Origin: Mesorhizobium sp. CAU 1732
GTDB taxonomy: Bacteria; Pseudomonadota; Alphaproteobacteria; Rhizobiales; Rhizobiaceae
Length of the DNA stretch: 64,000 bases
Direction of reading: 5' to 3'
NCBI RefSeq assembly: GCF_039888675.1
Contig: NZ_JBDQQR010000001.1
Location: 186,001-250,000, forward strand
Each line of letters starts with the position of its first letter. The stretch's first letter is position 1. A model generated the notes under the pieces. The model was not told the origin of the DNA, ran no database searches, and was given only the letters and a program-made list of their open reading frames with translations. The position numbers were made by a program, and so were the translations under genes. Below are positions 26,414-37,135 of the stretch, one piece after another.

Positions 26414-26478
26414 CGAGGCATGGATCCCCGGGTCTGCGCATTTCGCTTCGCTCAATGCTCCGCCCGAGCATGACGAAG
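26414..26478. repeat. Half copy of the 26.4-27.1 kb repeat (right arm only)
   Basis: This segment starts CGAGGCATGGATCCCCGGGT and ends GAGCATGACGAAG. It matches the right arms of the two full hairpin units at 26723-26787 and 27010-27060 with few changes. No left arm precedes it, so it is a truncated unit. Confidence 0.75.
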
Positions 26479-26566
26479 TGGGTGGGGATGCCTTGAGGAT
26501 GACGAAGGGAGCGAAGCTCACCGAAAACCGTCAGCGTCTCCGAACTTGGCCCAGCCGACCCCCCCG

Positions 26567-26787
26567 CTTCGTCATTCTCGGGCGACTGGAGCGAAGCGTA
26601 GGGAGACCCGGGAATCCATGCCTCGGCGGTTGGTGACGAGCGGGATGATCAAGATGTTCCGCCGATCTTCGGTTGCTGCCCGCACGGGCGCCGGTTTCTG
26701 CACCACCCCGAGGCGGGCCCGGCGAGGCATGGATGCTCGGGTCTGCGCACCTCGCTTCGCTCGCTGCTCCGCCCAAGCATGACGAAG
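26567..26787. repeat. Large imperfect hairpin repeat, unit 1
   Basis: Left arm 26567-26625 (CTTCGTCATTCTCGGG to ATCCATGCCTCG) is an imperfect reverse complement of right arm 26723-26787 (CGAGGCATGGAT to CATGACGAAG). The 97-base middle is shared with unit 2. Intergenic repeats with these arms are familiar from Rhizobiales genomes. A transcript across it would fold into a long stem. Confidence 0.8.
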
Positions 26788-26853
26788 TGGGTGGGAGCGC
26801 TCATCGATAAGCCGTCAGCGTCACCGAAACTGGCTCACCGGATATCACCTCAC

Positions 26854-27060
26854 CTTCGTCATTCTCGGGCGACTGGAGCGAAGCGTAGGGAGACTCGGGA
26901 ATCCATGCCTCGTCAGTTGGTGACGAGCGGGATGGTCAAGATGTTCCGCCGATCTTCGGTTGCTGCCCGCACGGGCGCCAAGTTCTGCACCGTCCTGCGG
27001 CTGAACCGGCGAGGCACGGGTCCCCGGGTCTGCGCATCTCGCTGCGCCCGAGGATGACGG
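26854..27060. repeat. Large imperfect hairpin repeat, unit 2
   Basis: Left arm 26854-26912 and right arm 27010-27060, direct copy of unit 1 with scattered substitutions and a shortened right arm. The shared middle includes ATGTTCCGCCGATCTTCGGT and GCCCGCACGGGCGCC. Short frames within both units encode similar peptides but only because of the repeat. With the half copy at 26414 these fill most of the 900-base gap between the TetR operon and zur; nothing else recognisable lies there. Confidence 0.8.
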
Positions 27061-27167
27061 AGTTGGGGGGGCCGCCTTGGGGATGACGAAAGGGGGGAAT
27101 GTGGGGACAACCGAGGCGGTGGATGTCGGTCGCGATGGCGCCTGCTCTGCGCTACAACCTTCCGCTC

Positions 27168-27572
27168 TCAGGCTGCTTCCCGGCAGTCGGCGCAGTGGCC
27201 GCGGATTTCGATCGTGGTCTTCTCGGCCTTGAAGCCGTGGTCCGTCGACCATGCGCCGAGACGCTCGCGCACGATCGCGTCGGAGAATTCGTCGACCTGG
27301 CCGCAGGTCTCGCAGATCGCGAAGGCGATCAGGCCCTGGTCGTGGCAATGCGGATGCGCGCAGGCGACGAAGGCGTTCAGCGATTCGAGCCTGTGGACGA
27401 GGCCGAAGCCGAGCAGCTTTTCGAGCGCGCGATAGACCTGCAGCGGGGCGCGAAAGCCGTCGCCGCGCAGCCGGTCGAGGATCGTATAGGCCGAGAGCGG
27501 GCCGTCCGCCGCCGACAGCGTGCCGAGGACCAGCGTCTGGTTCTTCGTCAAATCGTGATGCGTATGGCTCAT
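27168..27572 (-). CDS. zur: Zinc uptake regulator (Fur family)
   Basis: A 134-residue Fur-family repressor. The winged helix includes QTLVLGTLSAADGPLSAYTILDRL; the metal sites show FVACAHPHCHDQG and an ICETCGQVDEF cysteine pair plus a C-terminal C-x2-C (HCADCREAA) for the structural zinc. Its place ahead of... and in the same transcript as znuB/znuC marks it as Zur rather than Fur or PerR. With zinc bound it would block the two dyads at 29320 and 30408. Its start overlaps the znuB stop by four bases. Confidence 0.92.
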   Translation of the reverse strand: MSHTHHDLTKNQTLVLGTLSAADGPLSAYTILDRLRGDGFRAPLQVYRALEKLLGFGLVHRLESLNAFVACAHPHCHDQGLIAFAICETCGQVDEFSDAIVRERLGAWSTDHGFKAEKTTIEIRGHCADCREAA

Positions 27573-28396
27573 GGCACCTGGTTTCCGGAGACTGCGCTGC
27601 CGCGCTTGAGACGCCCAGCGTACGGCAACAGGCTTGCGAGGAAAAGGACGAGGGCCGCGACGACGATCGACGGGCCGGATGGCGTGTCGAATTCGAGCGA
27701 CCCGAAGAGGCCGCCGACCACCGCCACCGCGCCGATCAGCGAGGCGAGAACCGCCATCTGCTCAGGCGTGGCCGAGAATTTGCGGGCGGTTGCGGCGGGG
27801 ATGATCATCAGGGAGGTGATAAGCAGCACGCCGACGATCTTCATCGCGATGGCGATGACGAGCGCCATCAGGAGCATGAAGATGAAGCGCGTGCGCTCGG
27901 GCGCCATGCCCTCGGCATGAGCGAGTTCCTCATTGACGGTCGCCGCCAGCAGCGGCCGCCAGATCCACGCGATGACAGCGATGACCAGAGCGCCGCCGCC
28001 ATAGATCAGCGCGATGTCGAGCCGCGAGACCGCGAGGATGTCGCCGAAGAGGAAGCCCATCAGGTCGACGCGCACCCAGCTCATGAAGCCGACGATGACG
28101 AGGCCGAGCGCCAGCGTCGAATGCGACAGGATGCCGAGAAGCGCGTCCGCCGACAGTGCGCCCCTGCGCTGGAGGAGCATCAGCGCGATCGAGACAAGTG
28201 TGGCGACGATGAACACGCCGGCGGTCAGGTTGATCTCGAACAGGAAGGCGAGCGCTACGCCGAGAAGCGCGGAGTGGGCCATCGTGTCGCCGAAATAGGC
28301 CATGCGCCGCCAGACGATGAAACAGCCGAGCGGCCCCGTCGTCAGCGCGAGTCCGACACCGGCGATGAGTGCGCGTGTGAAAAAATCATCGAGCAC
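27569..28396 (-). CDS. znuB: Zinc ABC transporter permease ZnuB
   Basis: A 275-residue permease of the ABC-3 family with about eight hydrophobic helices. Landmarks are GPLGCFIVWRRMAYFGDTMAHSALLGVA near the N terminus (partly quoted: MAYFGDTMAHSALLGVALAF) and KIVGVLLITSLMIIPAATA later, both typical of ZnuB/TroC. It starts at GTG 28396, overlapping the end of znuC by 11 bases, with GGGAGA upstream. It carries Zn(II) inward with ZnuC and ZnuA. Confidence 0.93.
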   Translation of the reverse strand: MLDDFFTRALIAGVGLALTTGPLGCFIVWRRMAYFGDTMAHSALLGVALAFLFEINLTAGVFIVATLVSIALMLLQRRGALSADALLGILSHSTLALGLVIVGFMSWVRVDLMGFLFGDILAVSRLDIALIYGGGALVIAVIAWIWRPLLAATVNEELAHAEGMAPERTRFIFMLLMALVIAIAMKIVGVLLITSLMIIPAATARKFSATPEQMAVLASLIGAVAVVGGLFGSLEFDTPSGPSIVVAALVLFLASLLPYAGRLKRGSAVSGNQVP

Positions 28397-29264
28397 GGCC
28401 GTCTCCCTCGTGCGCGTGATGGGCGTGCCCGTCGTCATGGCCGTGGTCGTGCACGTGATGATGGCCGTCGCCGGGGTGGCAATGTTCGGTGACCGAGCCA
28501 TCCTGGTGCAGCACGCGCCCATCGGGCAGGTGCGTATGGTCGTGATGGTGCCGGTAGATTGCCAGCGTCTCGGCGGCGCGCACGCCGAAGAGCTTCTGGT
28601 ATTCGGGGCTGGAGACGACCGAATCCGGCGTGCCCCGGCAGCAGACATGGCCGTTGAGGCAGATGACCGTGTCGGTGTCGGCCATCACCACATGCAGATC
28701 GTGCGAGATCATCAGGATGCCGCAGCCGGTGCGGTCGCGAATTTGGCGGATGAGGTCGTAGAGTGCCACCTCGCCGGAGAAATCGACGCCCTGCACGGGT
28801 TCGTCGAGAACGAGCAAATCGGGCTTGCGCAGGATCGCTCGTGCAAGCAGCGCGCGCTGGAACTCGCCGCCCGACAGCGCCTGCACTTCCGCCCGGGCGA
28901 GATGCGGTATGCCGACGGATGCCAGCGCCTCGGTAATTTCGGTCGCCGTGTGGCCCGCCGTCAGGCTCATGAGGCGTTCCACGGTCAGCGGCAGCGTCCA
29001 GTCGATGGCGAGCTTCTGCGGCACGTAGCCGACCGTGAGTGCCGGATGCCGGGTCACGGTGCCCTCGCTTGGCCGCAGCACGCCGATCGCAGTCTTGGCC
29101 GTGGTGCTCTTGCCCGATCCGTTGGGGCCGATCAGCGTCACGATCTCGCCGCGGCGGATGTCGAACTCCACGCCGCGCACCAGCCAGCGCCCGCCGCGAA
29201 ACACGCCGGCGTTCTTCAGGCTCACCAGCGTCTCGCGGGAAGCGGCATCGGATTTTTTCAGCAT
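28386..29264 (-). CDS. znuC: Zinc ABC transporter ATPase ZnuC with His-rich tail
   Basis: A 292-residue ATPase: Walker A GPNGSGKSTT, signature LSGGEFQRALLARA, Walker B LLVLDEPVQGVD and H-loop MISHDLHVVM. After about residue 235 comes an unusually long tail with clusters such as YRHHHDHTH and HHHVHDHGHDDGHAHHAH that should bind several zinc ions, which could sense or buffer cytosolic zinc at the transporter. The ATG at 29264 is used; the longer GTG at 29303 has no family support. It is divergent from znuA across a Zur dyad. Confidence 0.94.
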   Translation of the reverse strand: MLKKSDAASRETLVSLKNAGVFRGGRWLVRGVEFDIRRGEIVTLIGPNGSGKSTTAKTAIGVLRPSEGTVTRHPALTVGYVPQKLAIDWTLPLTVERLMSLTAGHTATEITEALASVGIPHLARAEVQALSGGEFQRALLARAILRKPDLLVLDEPVQGVDFSGEVALYDLIRQIRDRTGCGILMISHDLHVVMADTDTVICLNGHVCCRGTPDSVVSSPEYQKLFGVRAAETLAIYRHHHDHTHLPDGRVLHQDGSVTEHCHPGDGHHHVHDHGHDDGHAHHAHEGDGRAR

Positions 29265-29319
29265 CGTTCGTCCATTCGGGCTTGCCACCGGCATATGGCA
29301 CACGTTATAGCCGCGTGCA

Positions 29320-29336
29320 ATGTAATATCATTACAT
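29320..29336. promoter_or_regulatory. Zur box between znuC and znuA
   Basis: ATGTAAT-ATC-ATTACAT, a perfect 7-bp inverted repeat with 3-bp spacer in the divergent znuC/znuA region. It shares TGTAA...TTACA with the dyad at 30408, which precedes aztD. Matches the general TGTTATA...TATAACA style of alphaproteobacterial Zur sites only loosely, so the assignment rests on position and duplication. Confidence 0.75.
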
Positions 29337-29378
29337 ATCGAAGACCCGACCCAGACACGCGCGTCCCTTGAGGTTTCC

Positions 29379-30332
29379 ATGATCCGCACATTCCGAAAAC
29401 TGTTCCTCGCTTCGGCGGCAGCGACGCTCGCGCTCGTCGCGCCCTCCTACGCCTTCGATGGTGTCGTCGCGTCGATCAAGCCGGTCCACTCGCTTGTGTC
29501 CGCTGTGATGGACGGGGTGGGCGAGCCGACGCTGATCGTCCGCAGCACCGGCTCGGAGCATGCCTATTCGCTGCGGCCCTCGGATGCCCGGGCGATCGAG
29601 CAGGCGACGGTGATCTTCTGGGTCGGTCCGGGGATGGAGACGTTCCTGAACAATTCGATCGATACGCTCGGCGGAAATGCGACGGTCGTCGCGATGGAGG
29701 ACACGCCGGGGCTGGAGAAACTCGCCTATCGCGAGGGCGGCCCGTTCGAAGCGCATTCGCATGGCGATGACGATCATGACCATGGACACGACCATGACCA
29801 CGCGCATGGCGAATACGATTTGCATTTCTGGCTCGATCCGCTGAACGCGAAGGCGATGCTGTCGGAAATCGAGCGGACGTTGAGCGCAGCCGACCCCGAC
29901 AATGCCGAGCGCTATCGCGAAAACGCCGCCGCCTATGCCGGGCAGTTGGACGCACTCGTCGCCGAGATCGAGGCGCAGATCGCCCGGGTGAAGGACCGCC
30001 CGTCGATCGTCTTCCACGACGCGTACCAGTATTTCGAGCAGCGTTTCGGCATCAATGTCGCCGGCTCGATCACGGTGAGCCCCGAGGTGCTGCCCGGCGC
30101 GCAACGCGTGGCCGACATCAAGGCAAAGGTGCAGGAACTCGGCGCGGCATGCGTCTTCTCCGAGCCGCAATTCGAGCCGCGGCTGGTGTCGGTAGTGACG
30201 GAGGGAACGACCGCAAGGACCGGCGTGCTCGACCCGCTCGGCGCAGACATCGAGGACGGCCCCGACCTCTACCCGCAACTGATGCGCAACATGGCGACAT
30301 CGTTTGCAACCTGCCTCGCCGATCCGAGCTGA
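29379..30332 (+). CDS. znuA: Zinc-binding protein ZnuA with His/Asp-rich loop
   Basis: A 317-residue periplasmic zinc receptor. Signal peptide ends about ALVAPSYA. Zinc ligands are H in SIKPVHSLVSAV, H in DLHFWLDP, H in IVFHDAYQYFEQRF and D/E in the last region. A loop at about residues 124-150 (EAHSHGDDDHDHGHDHDH) is the flexible zinc-capturing loop of ZnuA. It delivers Zn(II) to ZnuBC. Divergent promoter with znuC, controlled by the Zur dyad 43 bases upstream; followed by a terminator. Confidence 0.95.
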   Translation: MIRTFRKLFLASAAATLALVAPSYAFDGVVASIKPVHSLVSAVMDGVGEPTLIVRSTGSEHAYSLRPSDARAIEQATVIFWVGPGMETFLNNSIDTLGGNATVVAMEDTPGLEKLAYREGGPFEAHSHGDDDHDHGHDHDHAHGEYDLHFWLDPLNAKAMLSEIERTLSAADPDNAERYRENAAAYAGQLDALVAEIEAQIARVKDRPSIVFHDAYQYFEQRFGINVAGSITVSPEVLPGAQRVADIKAKVQELGAACVFSEPQFEPRLVSVVTEGTTARTGVLDPLGADIEDGPDLYPQLMRNMATSFATCLADPS

Positions 30333-30372
30333 CGGAGGGACGGTAGAAACCCTGCGTTCTTGAAATCTGAAG

Positions 30373-30396
30373 AGAGCGGGTCTGCCCCGCTCTTTT
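30373..30396 (+). terminator. Rho-independent terminator of znuA
   Basis: Stem AGAGCGGG/CCCGCTCT with a five-base loop, followed by TTTT. It separates znuA from the aztD operon, which has its own Zur dyad directly downstream. Confidence 0.8.
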
Positions 30397-30407
30397 CGGG
30401 GGACTGC

Positions 30408-30424
30408 GTGTAACGTTATTACAT
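30408..30424. promoter_or_regulatory. Zur box ahead of aztD
   Basis: GTGTAACGTTATTACAT, an imperfect version of the 29320 dyad with the same spacing, ending 14 bases before the aztD start. It should put aztD and the COG0523 GTPase under Zur. Confidence 0.75.
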
Positions 30425-30438
30425 TAAAGGAGAGAGAA

Positions 30439-31641
30439 ATGAGATTTTCACGTGGATTGATGGCGTCCGTGGCGATGCTGACGGCGCTCGGTGCAGGGGG
30501 TGCCCATGCCGATGAAGCCGAGGCCTGGCGCCTGTTCGTGTCCGACCATGCGAAACCGGTCGTCACGGTCATCGACGCCATGTCCGGCAAGGCGCTCGAT
30601 GCGATGGCGGTGAAGGGGCCGGCAACGCTCCACCGGACGTCGGGCGGCGAGACGGTCTTCGCGGTCCAGGGCGCGGCAGGCGTCGTCTCGGTCATATCCA
30701 GCGGCATCGCGTTCCACGATCACGGCGACCACGGCGACATCGACATCGAAGACGCCAAGCTGCTGGATTTCGGCTTCGAGGGGAACAAGCCGGCGCATTT
30801 CGTCGAGCAGCAGGGCCGCATCGCGCTGTTCTTCGACGGCGAGGATGCCGCGCGGCTGACGACCGAGAAGGCTGTTCTGGACGGTAAGCCGGACGTGGTT
30901 TCGGTGCCGGTCGGCGCGCCGCATCACGGCGTGGCGGTGCCCTACCGGGCGCATGCGGTCGTCACCGTTCCCAACCCGGAAGACGCGTCCAAGCGTCCGA
31001 TCGGCGCACGTGTCGTCGGCCATGACGGGGCGCAGGTGGGCGCGGTCCATGACTGTCCCGGCCTGCACGGCTCGGCCGGCTCGGGCAATCTCTACGCGCT
31101 CGCCTGCGACACCGGCATTCTGGTGATCAAGAGCGGCAGCGACGCGCCGGAGATCGAACACCTCGCCTATTCGGACTCACTGCCGGAGGGCAGTTCCTCG
31201 ACGCTTCTCGGCGGCAAGGGCCTGCAGTATTTCCTCGGCAATTACGGGCCGCAGGCGGTGGTGCTGATAGACCCGGACGATGCCGACGCATTCCGCCTGA
31301 TCGAACTGCCGACGCGCCGCGTGCACTTCGCGGTCGATCCGATCCGCGCCAAGTTCGCCTATGTCTTCACCGAGGACGGCACGCTGCACCAGATCAACGT
31401 GCTGTCGGGCACGATCGGCAAGTCGATCAAGCTGACCGAACCCTATTCGATGGACGGCCACTGGAGCGATCCGCGCCCGCGCATCGCGGTGACGGGCGAG
31501 GAAATCGCGGTCACCGACCCGCTGAAGGGCGTGATCCATCTGGTCGACGCCGAAACCTTCGAAAAGAGCCGCGACATCGCCGTGGACGGCACGCCGTTCA
31601 ACATCGTCGCGGTCGGCGGCTCCGGCGCGGTGCACGACTGA
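30439..31641 (+). CDS. aztD: Zinc metallochaperone AztD
   Basis: A 400-residue periplasmic protein with a signal peptide ending GGAHA and a repeated blade-like pattern typical of a beta-propeller. Near residue 95 it has [14 protein letters not shown], the mobile H/D zinc loop known from AztD, and further histidines in [13 protein letters not shown]. In Paracoccus, AztD hands zinc to the receptor AztC; here the likely partner is the adjacent ZnuA. AAAGGAG supports the start and the Zur box supports zinc control. A disulfide pair is likely (DCPGLHG... ALACDTG). Confidence 0.88.
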   Translation: MRFSRGLMASVAMLTALGAGGAHADEAEAWRLFVSDHAKPVVTVIDAMSGKALDAMAVKGPATLHRTSGGETVFAVQGAAGVVSVISSGIAFHDHGDHGDIDIEDAKLLDFGFEGNKPAHFVEQQGRIALFFDGEDAARLTTEKAVLDGKPDVVSVPVGAPHHGVAVPYRAHAVVTVPNPEDASKRPIGARVVGHDGAQVGAVHDCPGLHGSAGSGNLYALACDTGILVIKSGSDAPEIEHLAYSDSLPEGSSSTLLGGKGLQYFLGNYGPQAVVLIDPDDADAFRLIELPTRRVHFAVDPIRAKFAYVFTEDGTLHQINVLSGTIGKSIKLTEPYSMDGHWSDPRPRIAVTGEEIAVTDPLKGVIHLVDAETFEKSRDIAVDGTPFNIVAVGGSGAVHD

Positions 31642-31643
31642 CC

Positions 31644-32876
31644 ATGGCTGCGACACGTCACATCGGTGAGGAGGGGTCGAGACCCCTCCTGCCAGTCACC
31701 GTGCTTTCGGGATTTCTCGGCGCGGGCAAGACGACCTTGCTCAATCATGTGCTCAACAATCGCGAAGGTCGCCGTGTCGCGGTCATCGTCAACGACATGA
31801 GCGAGGTCAACATCGACGCGTCGCTCGTCAGGGAGGGCGGTGCAAATCTTTCGCGCACGGACGAGCAACTGGTGGAGATGACGAATGGCTGCATCTGCTG
31901 CACCTTGCGGGACGACCTCCTGAAGGAAGTGCGCCGATTGGCTTCCGAGGGGCGGTTCGACTACCTGCTGATTGAATCCACGGGAATTTCCGAACCGTTG
32001 CCCGTCGCCTCGACCTTCGGATTTCGCGACGAAGCCGGCGAAAGCCTGTCGGACTTGGCTCGCCTGGACACGATGGTAACGGTCGTCGATGCCGCCAATC
32101 TTCTCAAGGACTACGCGTCATCTGATTTTCTTGCCGCAAGGGGCGAGACGGCGGGGGAAGGCGACGACAGAACCCTTGTCGATCTTCTGGTCGAGCAGAT
32201 CGAATTCTCCGACGTCATCGTCCTGAACAAGGCATCGAGCGCCCGGCCGGATCAGATGGATGCCGCGCGCAGCATCGTCCGTGCGCTCAATGCGGAGGCT
32301 GCTCTCGTCGAGTGCGACTTTGGCGCGGTGCCGCTGGAAAGCGTGCTCGATACGGGCCGCTTCGACTTCGATCGGGCGAGCGAGCATCCGCTGTGGTTCA
32401 AGGAACTCAACGGCTTCGCGAGTCATGTGCCGGAGACCGAGGAATACGGCATCCGCAGCTTCGTCTATCGTCAGCGCCGCCCCATTCATCCCGAGCGTCT
32501 GAACCGGTTCATCCACAAGGATTGGCCCGGCATCATTCGAGCGAAGGGATTCTTCTGGCTGGCGACGCGGCCGATGTATGTAGGCGAGATCAGCCAGGCC
32601 GGAGCCATGGTGCGTACCGGTCGGCGGGGTTACTGGTGGTCTGCCGTTCCGCGCCAGAAATGGCCGGACGACGAGGCCTGGCGTACGAGCATGGCGTCAT
32701 ATCTCGATCCGGTTTGGGGCGACCGCCGGCAGGAGATCGTCTTCATCGGCGCGGCCGGCCTCGACGAGGCGAGAATACGCGCGGAACTCGATGCTTGCCT
32801 GGTCGACGAGGACGGGTTCCAGCCCGGGCGCTGGCGCGACCTGCCCGATCCGTTTCCGCGTTGGGATCGCCAGTGA
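31644..32876 (+). CDS. COG0523 GTPase (ZigA/CobW-like metallochaperone)
   Basis: A 410-residue G3E GTPase. Walker A is [12 protein letters not shown], the metal motif is [12 protein letters not shown] (C-x-C-C), ESTGISEP follows, and VIVLNKAS replaces the usual NKxD. The C-terminal CobW_C domain starts about residue 270 ([16 protein letters not shown]). Zur-controlled members deliver zinc to essential enzymes when zinc is scarce. It begins two bases after aztD and thus shares its Zur box. Longer than YjiA, similar to ZigA. Confidence 0.9.
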   Translation: MAATRHIGEEGSRPLLPVTVLSGFLGAGKTTLLNHVLNNREGRRVAVIVNDMSEVNIDASLVREGGANLSRTDEQLVEMTNGCICCTLRDDLLKEVRRLASEGRFDYLLIESTGISEPLPVASTFGFRDEAGESLSDLARLDTMVTVVDAANLLKDYASSDFLAARGETAGEGDDRTLVDLLVEQIEFSDVIVLNKASSARPDQMDAARSIVRALNAEAALVECDFGAVPLESVLDTGRFDFDRASEHPLWFKELNGFASHVPETEEYGIRSFVYRQRRPIHPERLNRFIHKDWPGIIRAKGFFWLATRPMYVGEISQAGAMVRTGRRGYWWSAVPRQKWPDDEAWRTSMASYLDPVWGDRRQEIVFIGAAGLDEARIRAELDACLVDEDGFQPGRWRDLPDPFPRWDRQ

Positions 32877-33027
32877 TGTTCGATCTGCGATGGATGAAGC
32901 CGCGCAGCATGGGCACGGCAAAGGTCGGGCCGGCCGTCGCCGACGTGCCGGAGTCCGCCGTGGGCTGTTCCCTGTGCGCGGCGGGCGTGTCCCACCTGGC
33001 TGACAGCCATGCGGACGAGGCTGCCGC

Positions 33028-34062
<1,035 letters not shown>

Positions 34063-34236
34063 CGATTCCCATGATTTATGCGAAGGGCGCGCAAACGTAG
34101 ACAGGCCCCTGCCCGTGAGGCAAGGCTGGGCCAGTGGAATGGCGGCGCTGGCTCACCCGGTTGCGCCAGTCTGGCCTGTCGCAGGGCTGACATTCGCTTG
34201 TAGCCTCCCGCAACCGAAGCCGATCCCGGAGACATC

Positions 34237-35901
34237 ATGCCGCAAGCTGCCGATCTCGTCGTCACCAACGCCCGCATCCTGACCATGGACGACGACAATC
34301 CGCACGCGGAAGCGATCGCGCTGAAGGACGGCAGGATCGCCGCACTCGGGCTTGCATCCGAAATCGAAGCCTGGATCGGTCCACAGACGCAAATCATCGA
34401 CGCCAAGGGCGGCTCGGTTCTTCCCGGCTTCATCGAGAGCCACCTCCACCTCTTCATGGGCGCGGCGGAACTGGTTCATCTCCAGCTCTTCGGCGTGAAG
34501 GGCTTCGATGCGCTGAAAGAGAAAGTAACAGCCTATGCCGCTGCGCGCCCGGACGACAGGGTGCTGTTCGGGCAGGGCTGCGACTACACGATCATGGATG
34601 GTCGCAGCCCGACGCGTCACGATCTCGACCGCATCGTCTCGGATCGTCCGCTGGCGCTCGTCGCGCCCGACCATCACACGATGTGGGCCAACACACGCGC
34701 GCTCGAACTGGCGGGCATCCTGCACGGCAAGACGGTCAATCCCGGCAACGAGGTCGTGATGGGCGATGACGGGCTTGCCACGGGCGAGTTGCGCGAGGGC
34801 GAGGCGATGACGCCTGTCTCGCATCTGGCGGGTCCCAGCCGCGTGCGTCTCGGCATCCAGACCGGCGGCGAGCCGCCCGAGCGGCCGAGCCCGGCGGAAT
34901 GGGAAGCCGACAAGGAGATCATGCGGCGCGGCCTCGCCTATGCCGCGAGCCACGGCATCACCTCGTTCCACAACATGGACGGCAATCTCTACCAGCTCGA
35001 AATTCTCTCCGAGATCGAGAAGGAGGGCGGCCTTCTCTGCCGCGCGCAGGTGCCGTTCCACTACAAGGCGCCGATGACGCTCGCCCATCTGGAAAAGGCC
35101 TCCGCCATGGCGGAGCGCTACGCCGGCGACTGGATCAAGTCCGGCATGGTCAAGGTCTTCATGGATGGCGTGCTGGATTCCGGCACCGCCTACATGGTCG
35201 AACCCTATGGCGACGATCCCGACTGGCGCGGCGAGCCGTATTTTTCCAGCGAGGAGTTCGCCGAGCTTGCAACCGAGATCGACGCGCGCGGTCTCCAGAT
35301 CGCCGTCCACGCCATCGGCGACGGCGCAGTCCGATCGGTGCTCGACGGCTACCAGGAGGCGGCCAGGATCAATGGCGCGCGCGACAGCCGCCATCGCATC
35401 GAGCATATCGAGGTGACGACGGATGCCGACATGCCGCGCTTCGCGCAGCTCGGCGTCATCGCATCCATGCAGCCGCCCCATCCGCCGGGATCGATGGGAT
35501 TGCCGATGGAGCCGACCGTGTCGAAGATCGGCCGCGATCGCTGGCGGCTTGCCTATGCGTGGCGCACGATCAAGGAAACCGGCGCGCATGTCGTCTTCGC
35601 GTCCGACTGGCCGGTCTCGCCGGTTGACCCGATCGCAGGCATCCAGGCGGCGGTCGTGCGCAAACCTTGGGCAGACGATCTGCCGGACCAGAGCTTTTCC
35701 CTGCACGAGGCGATCGCGGGCTACACGGTCGAAGGCGCGTATGCGGAATTCGCCGAGGACCGCAAGGGCGCGCTGAAACCGGGCTATCTGGCCGACCTCG
35801 TCGTGCTTTCGGGCGATGTGGAGGCGGCAGCACTCCAAAAGCTCCACGAGGTTCGGCCGCTCTGGACCATCTGCGGCGGTCGGATAACCTATCAGGCGTG
35901 A
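34237..35901 (+). CDS. Amidohydrolase 3 / YtcJ-like metal-dependent hydrolase
   Basis: A 554-residue amidohydrolase-superfamily enzyme. ADLVVTNARILTMD opens the urease-like composite domain; GFIESHLHLFMG is the HxH metal pair, then KVFMDGVLDSGTAYM, the metal histidine in IAVHAIGDGAV, RIEHIE, and the catalytic aspartate in VFASDWPVSPVDP. Substrate is not predictable; YtcJ relatives act on cyclic amides and N-substituted compounds. It lies between the APAH gene and the polyamine transporter, hinting at an amide of a polyamine. Confidence 0.85.
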   Translation: MPQAADLVVTNARILTMDDDNPHAEAIALKDGRIAALGLASEIEAWIGPQTQIIDAKGGSVLPGFIESHLHLFMGAAELVHLQLFGVKGFDALKEKVTAYAAARPDDRVLFGQGCDYTIMDGRSPTRHDLDRIVSDRPLALVAPDHHTMWANTRALELAGILHGKTVNPGNEVVMGDDGLATGELREGEAMTPVSHLAGPSRVRLGIQTGGEPPERPSPAEWEADKEIMRRGLAYAASHGITSFHNMDGNLYQLEILSEIEKEGGLLCRAQVPFHYKAPMTLAHLEKASAMAERYAGDWIKSGMVKVFMDGVLDSGTAYMVEPYGDDPDWRGEPYFSSEEFAELATEIDARGLQIAVHAIGDGAVRSVLDGYQEAARINGARDSRHRIEHIEVTTDADMPRFAQLGVIASMQPPHPPGSMGLPMEPTVSKIGRDRWRLAYAWRTIKETGAHVVFASDWPVSPVDPIAGIQAAVVRKPWADDLPDQSFSLHEAIAGYTVEGAYAEFAEDRKGALKPGYLADLVVLSGDVEAAALQKLHEVRPLWTICGGRITYQA

Positions 35902-36035
35902 TCCTGGCATGACGATTGCACGGCGAGGGAAAGTTGAATCGTCATTCAGCGGCGCGGTTGCCAAGTGCTGCGCCCTGTGGTGACATCGCATGAAAAGCCG
36001 CCAATGAGACGGCATAACGGGACCGAGGGGTGAGC

Positions 36036-37130
36036 GTGCCGGAAACACTGGAGACAAGCGCAATCCAGGTTCGCGGCGTCAGCAAGGTCTTCGGATCTGG
36101 CGACGATCAGGTCAAAGCCCTCGACGCCGTGTCGGTCGATATCAGGCAGAACGAGTTCTTCACGCTTTTGGGACCGTCCGGTTGCGGCAAGACGACCCTT
36201 CTGCGGCTGATCGCGGGTTTCGACTTCCCCACCGACGGCGAAATCCTGCTTTACGGTCAGGATATCGCGGTTCTCCCGCCCTACAAGCGTCCGGTCAACA
36301 CGGTCTTTCAGTCCTACGCGCTGTTCCCGCACATGACGGTCGGCGAAAACATCGCCTTCGGCCTCCAGATGCTCAAGCGCCCGAGCGCCGAGATCGAGGC
36401 GCGTGTCGCGGCCATGCTCAAGCTGGTCAAGATGGAGGCGCTGAAGAACCGCAAGACGAGCCAGATTTCCGGCGGTCAGCAGCAGCGCGTCGCGCTCGCC
36501 CGCGCGCTGGCGCCGCAGCCAAAGGTCCTGCTGCTCGACGAGCCTTTGTCAGCGCTGGACTACAAGCTGCGCAAGGAGATGCAGATCGAGCTGAAGCGCC
36601 TTCAGTCGGAGACCGGCATCACCTTCATCTTCGTCACCCATGACCAGGAAGAAGCGCTGACCATGTCGGACCGCATCGCGGTCATGTCGGCCGGGCGCAT
36701 CCTTCAGGTGGGTTCGCCATGGGACGTCTACGACAAGCCGGCCGAGCGTTTCGTGGCCGACTTCATCGGCGAGACGAATTTTCTGACGGCGACGGTCGAG
36801 GCCGTAGCGGGCGGAACCGCGACCGTCCGGCTTCCATCCGGCGCGTCGATTCCGGCGACGGTGGCCGAGGGCATCGTCCCGACGGGCGACGTCACAATCG
36901 TCGTGCGTCCCGAACACGCCCGCGCGGTCAAGGAGAACGGCCACCTCGCGGGCACGGTCGAGACGATCGTCTATTTCGGTACCGACACCAACATTCACGT
37001 GCGCCTCGATGACGGCGGGCTCTTCACACTGCGCCAGCAGAACACGCGCAGCGCATCCTGCGGGTTTGAGGCCGGCGACCGGGCGAGCATCGTCATCTCC
37101 GACGATGCAGCCCAGGTTCTGAAGGACTGA
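36036..37130 (+). CDS. potA: Polyamine ABC transporter ATPase
   Basis: A 364-residue ATPase with Walker [11 protein letters not shown]-loop [12 protein letters not shown], signature [12 protein letters not shown], Walker [13 protein letters not shown]-loop [11 protein letters not shown] and a C-terminal TOBE domain (from about residue 285). This is the PotA/PotG type. GAGGGG at 36025-36030 favours GTG 36036 over GTG 36030. It leads a potA-potB-potC-potD run. Confidence 0.92.
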   Translation: MPETLETSAIQVRGVSKVFGSGDDQVKALDAVSVDIRQNEFFTLLGPSGCGKTTLLRLIAGFDFPTDGEILLYGQDIAVLPPYKRPVNTVFQSYALFPHMTVGENIAFGLQMLKRPSAEIEARVAAMLKLVKMEALKNRKTSQISGGQQQRVALARALAPQPKVLLLDEPLSALDYKLRKEMQIELKRLQSETGITFIFVTHDQEEALTMSDRIAVMSAGRILQVGSPWDVYDKPAERFVADFIGETNFLTATVEAVAGGTATVRLPSGASIPATVAEGIVPTGDVTIVVRPEHARAVKENGHLAGTVETIVYFGTDTNIHVRLDDGGLFTLRQQNTRSASCGFEAGDRASIVISDDAAQVLKD

Positions 37131-37135
37131 GCGGG

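Noticed and set aside
26546..27057. Two similar short frames sharing a peptide (SRATGAKRRETRESMP)
   Set aside because: Similarity comes from the duplicated hairpin repeats, not from protein conservation.
27251..28492. 413-codon plus-strand frame opposite zur and znuB
   Set aside because: Extremely arginine/aspartate-rich shadow of two well-supported genes.
34153..36063. 636-codon minus-strand frame opposite the amidohydrolase
   Set aside because: Covers a gene with intact metal motifs on the other strand and has no recognisable features.
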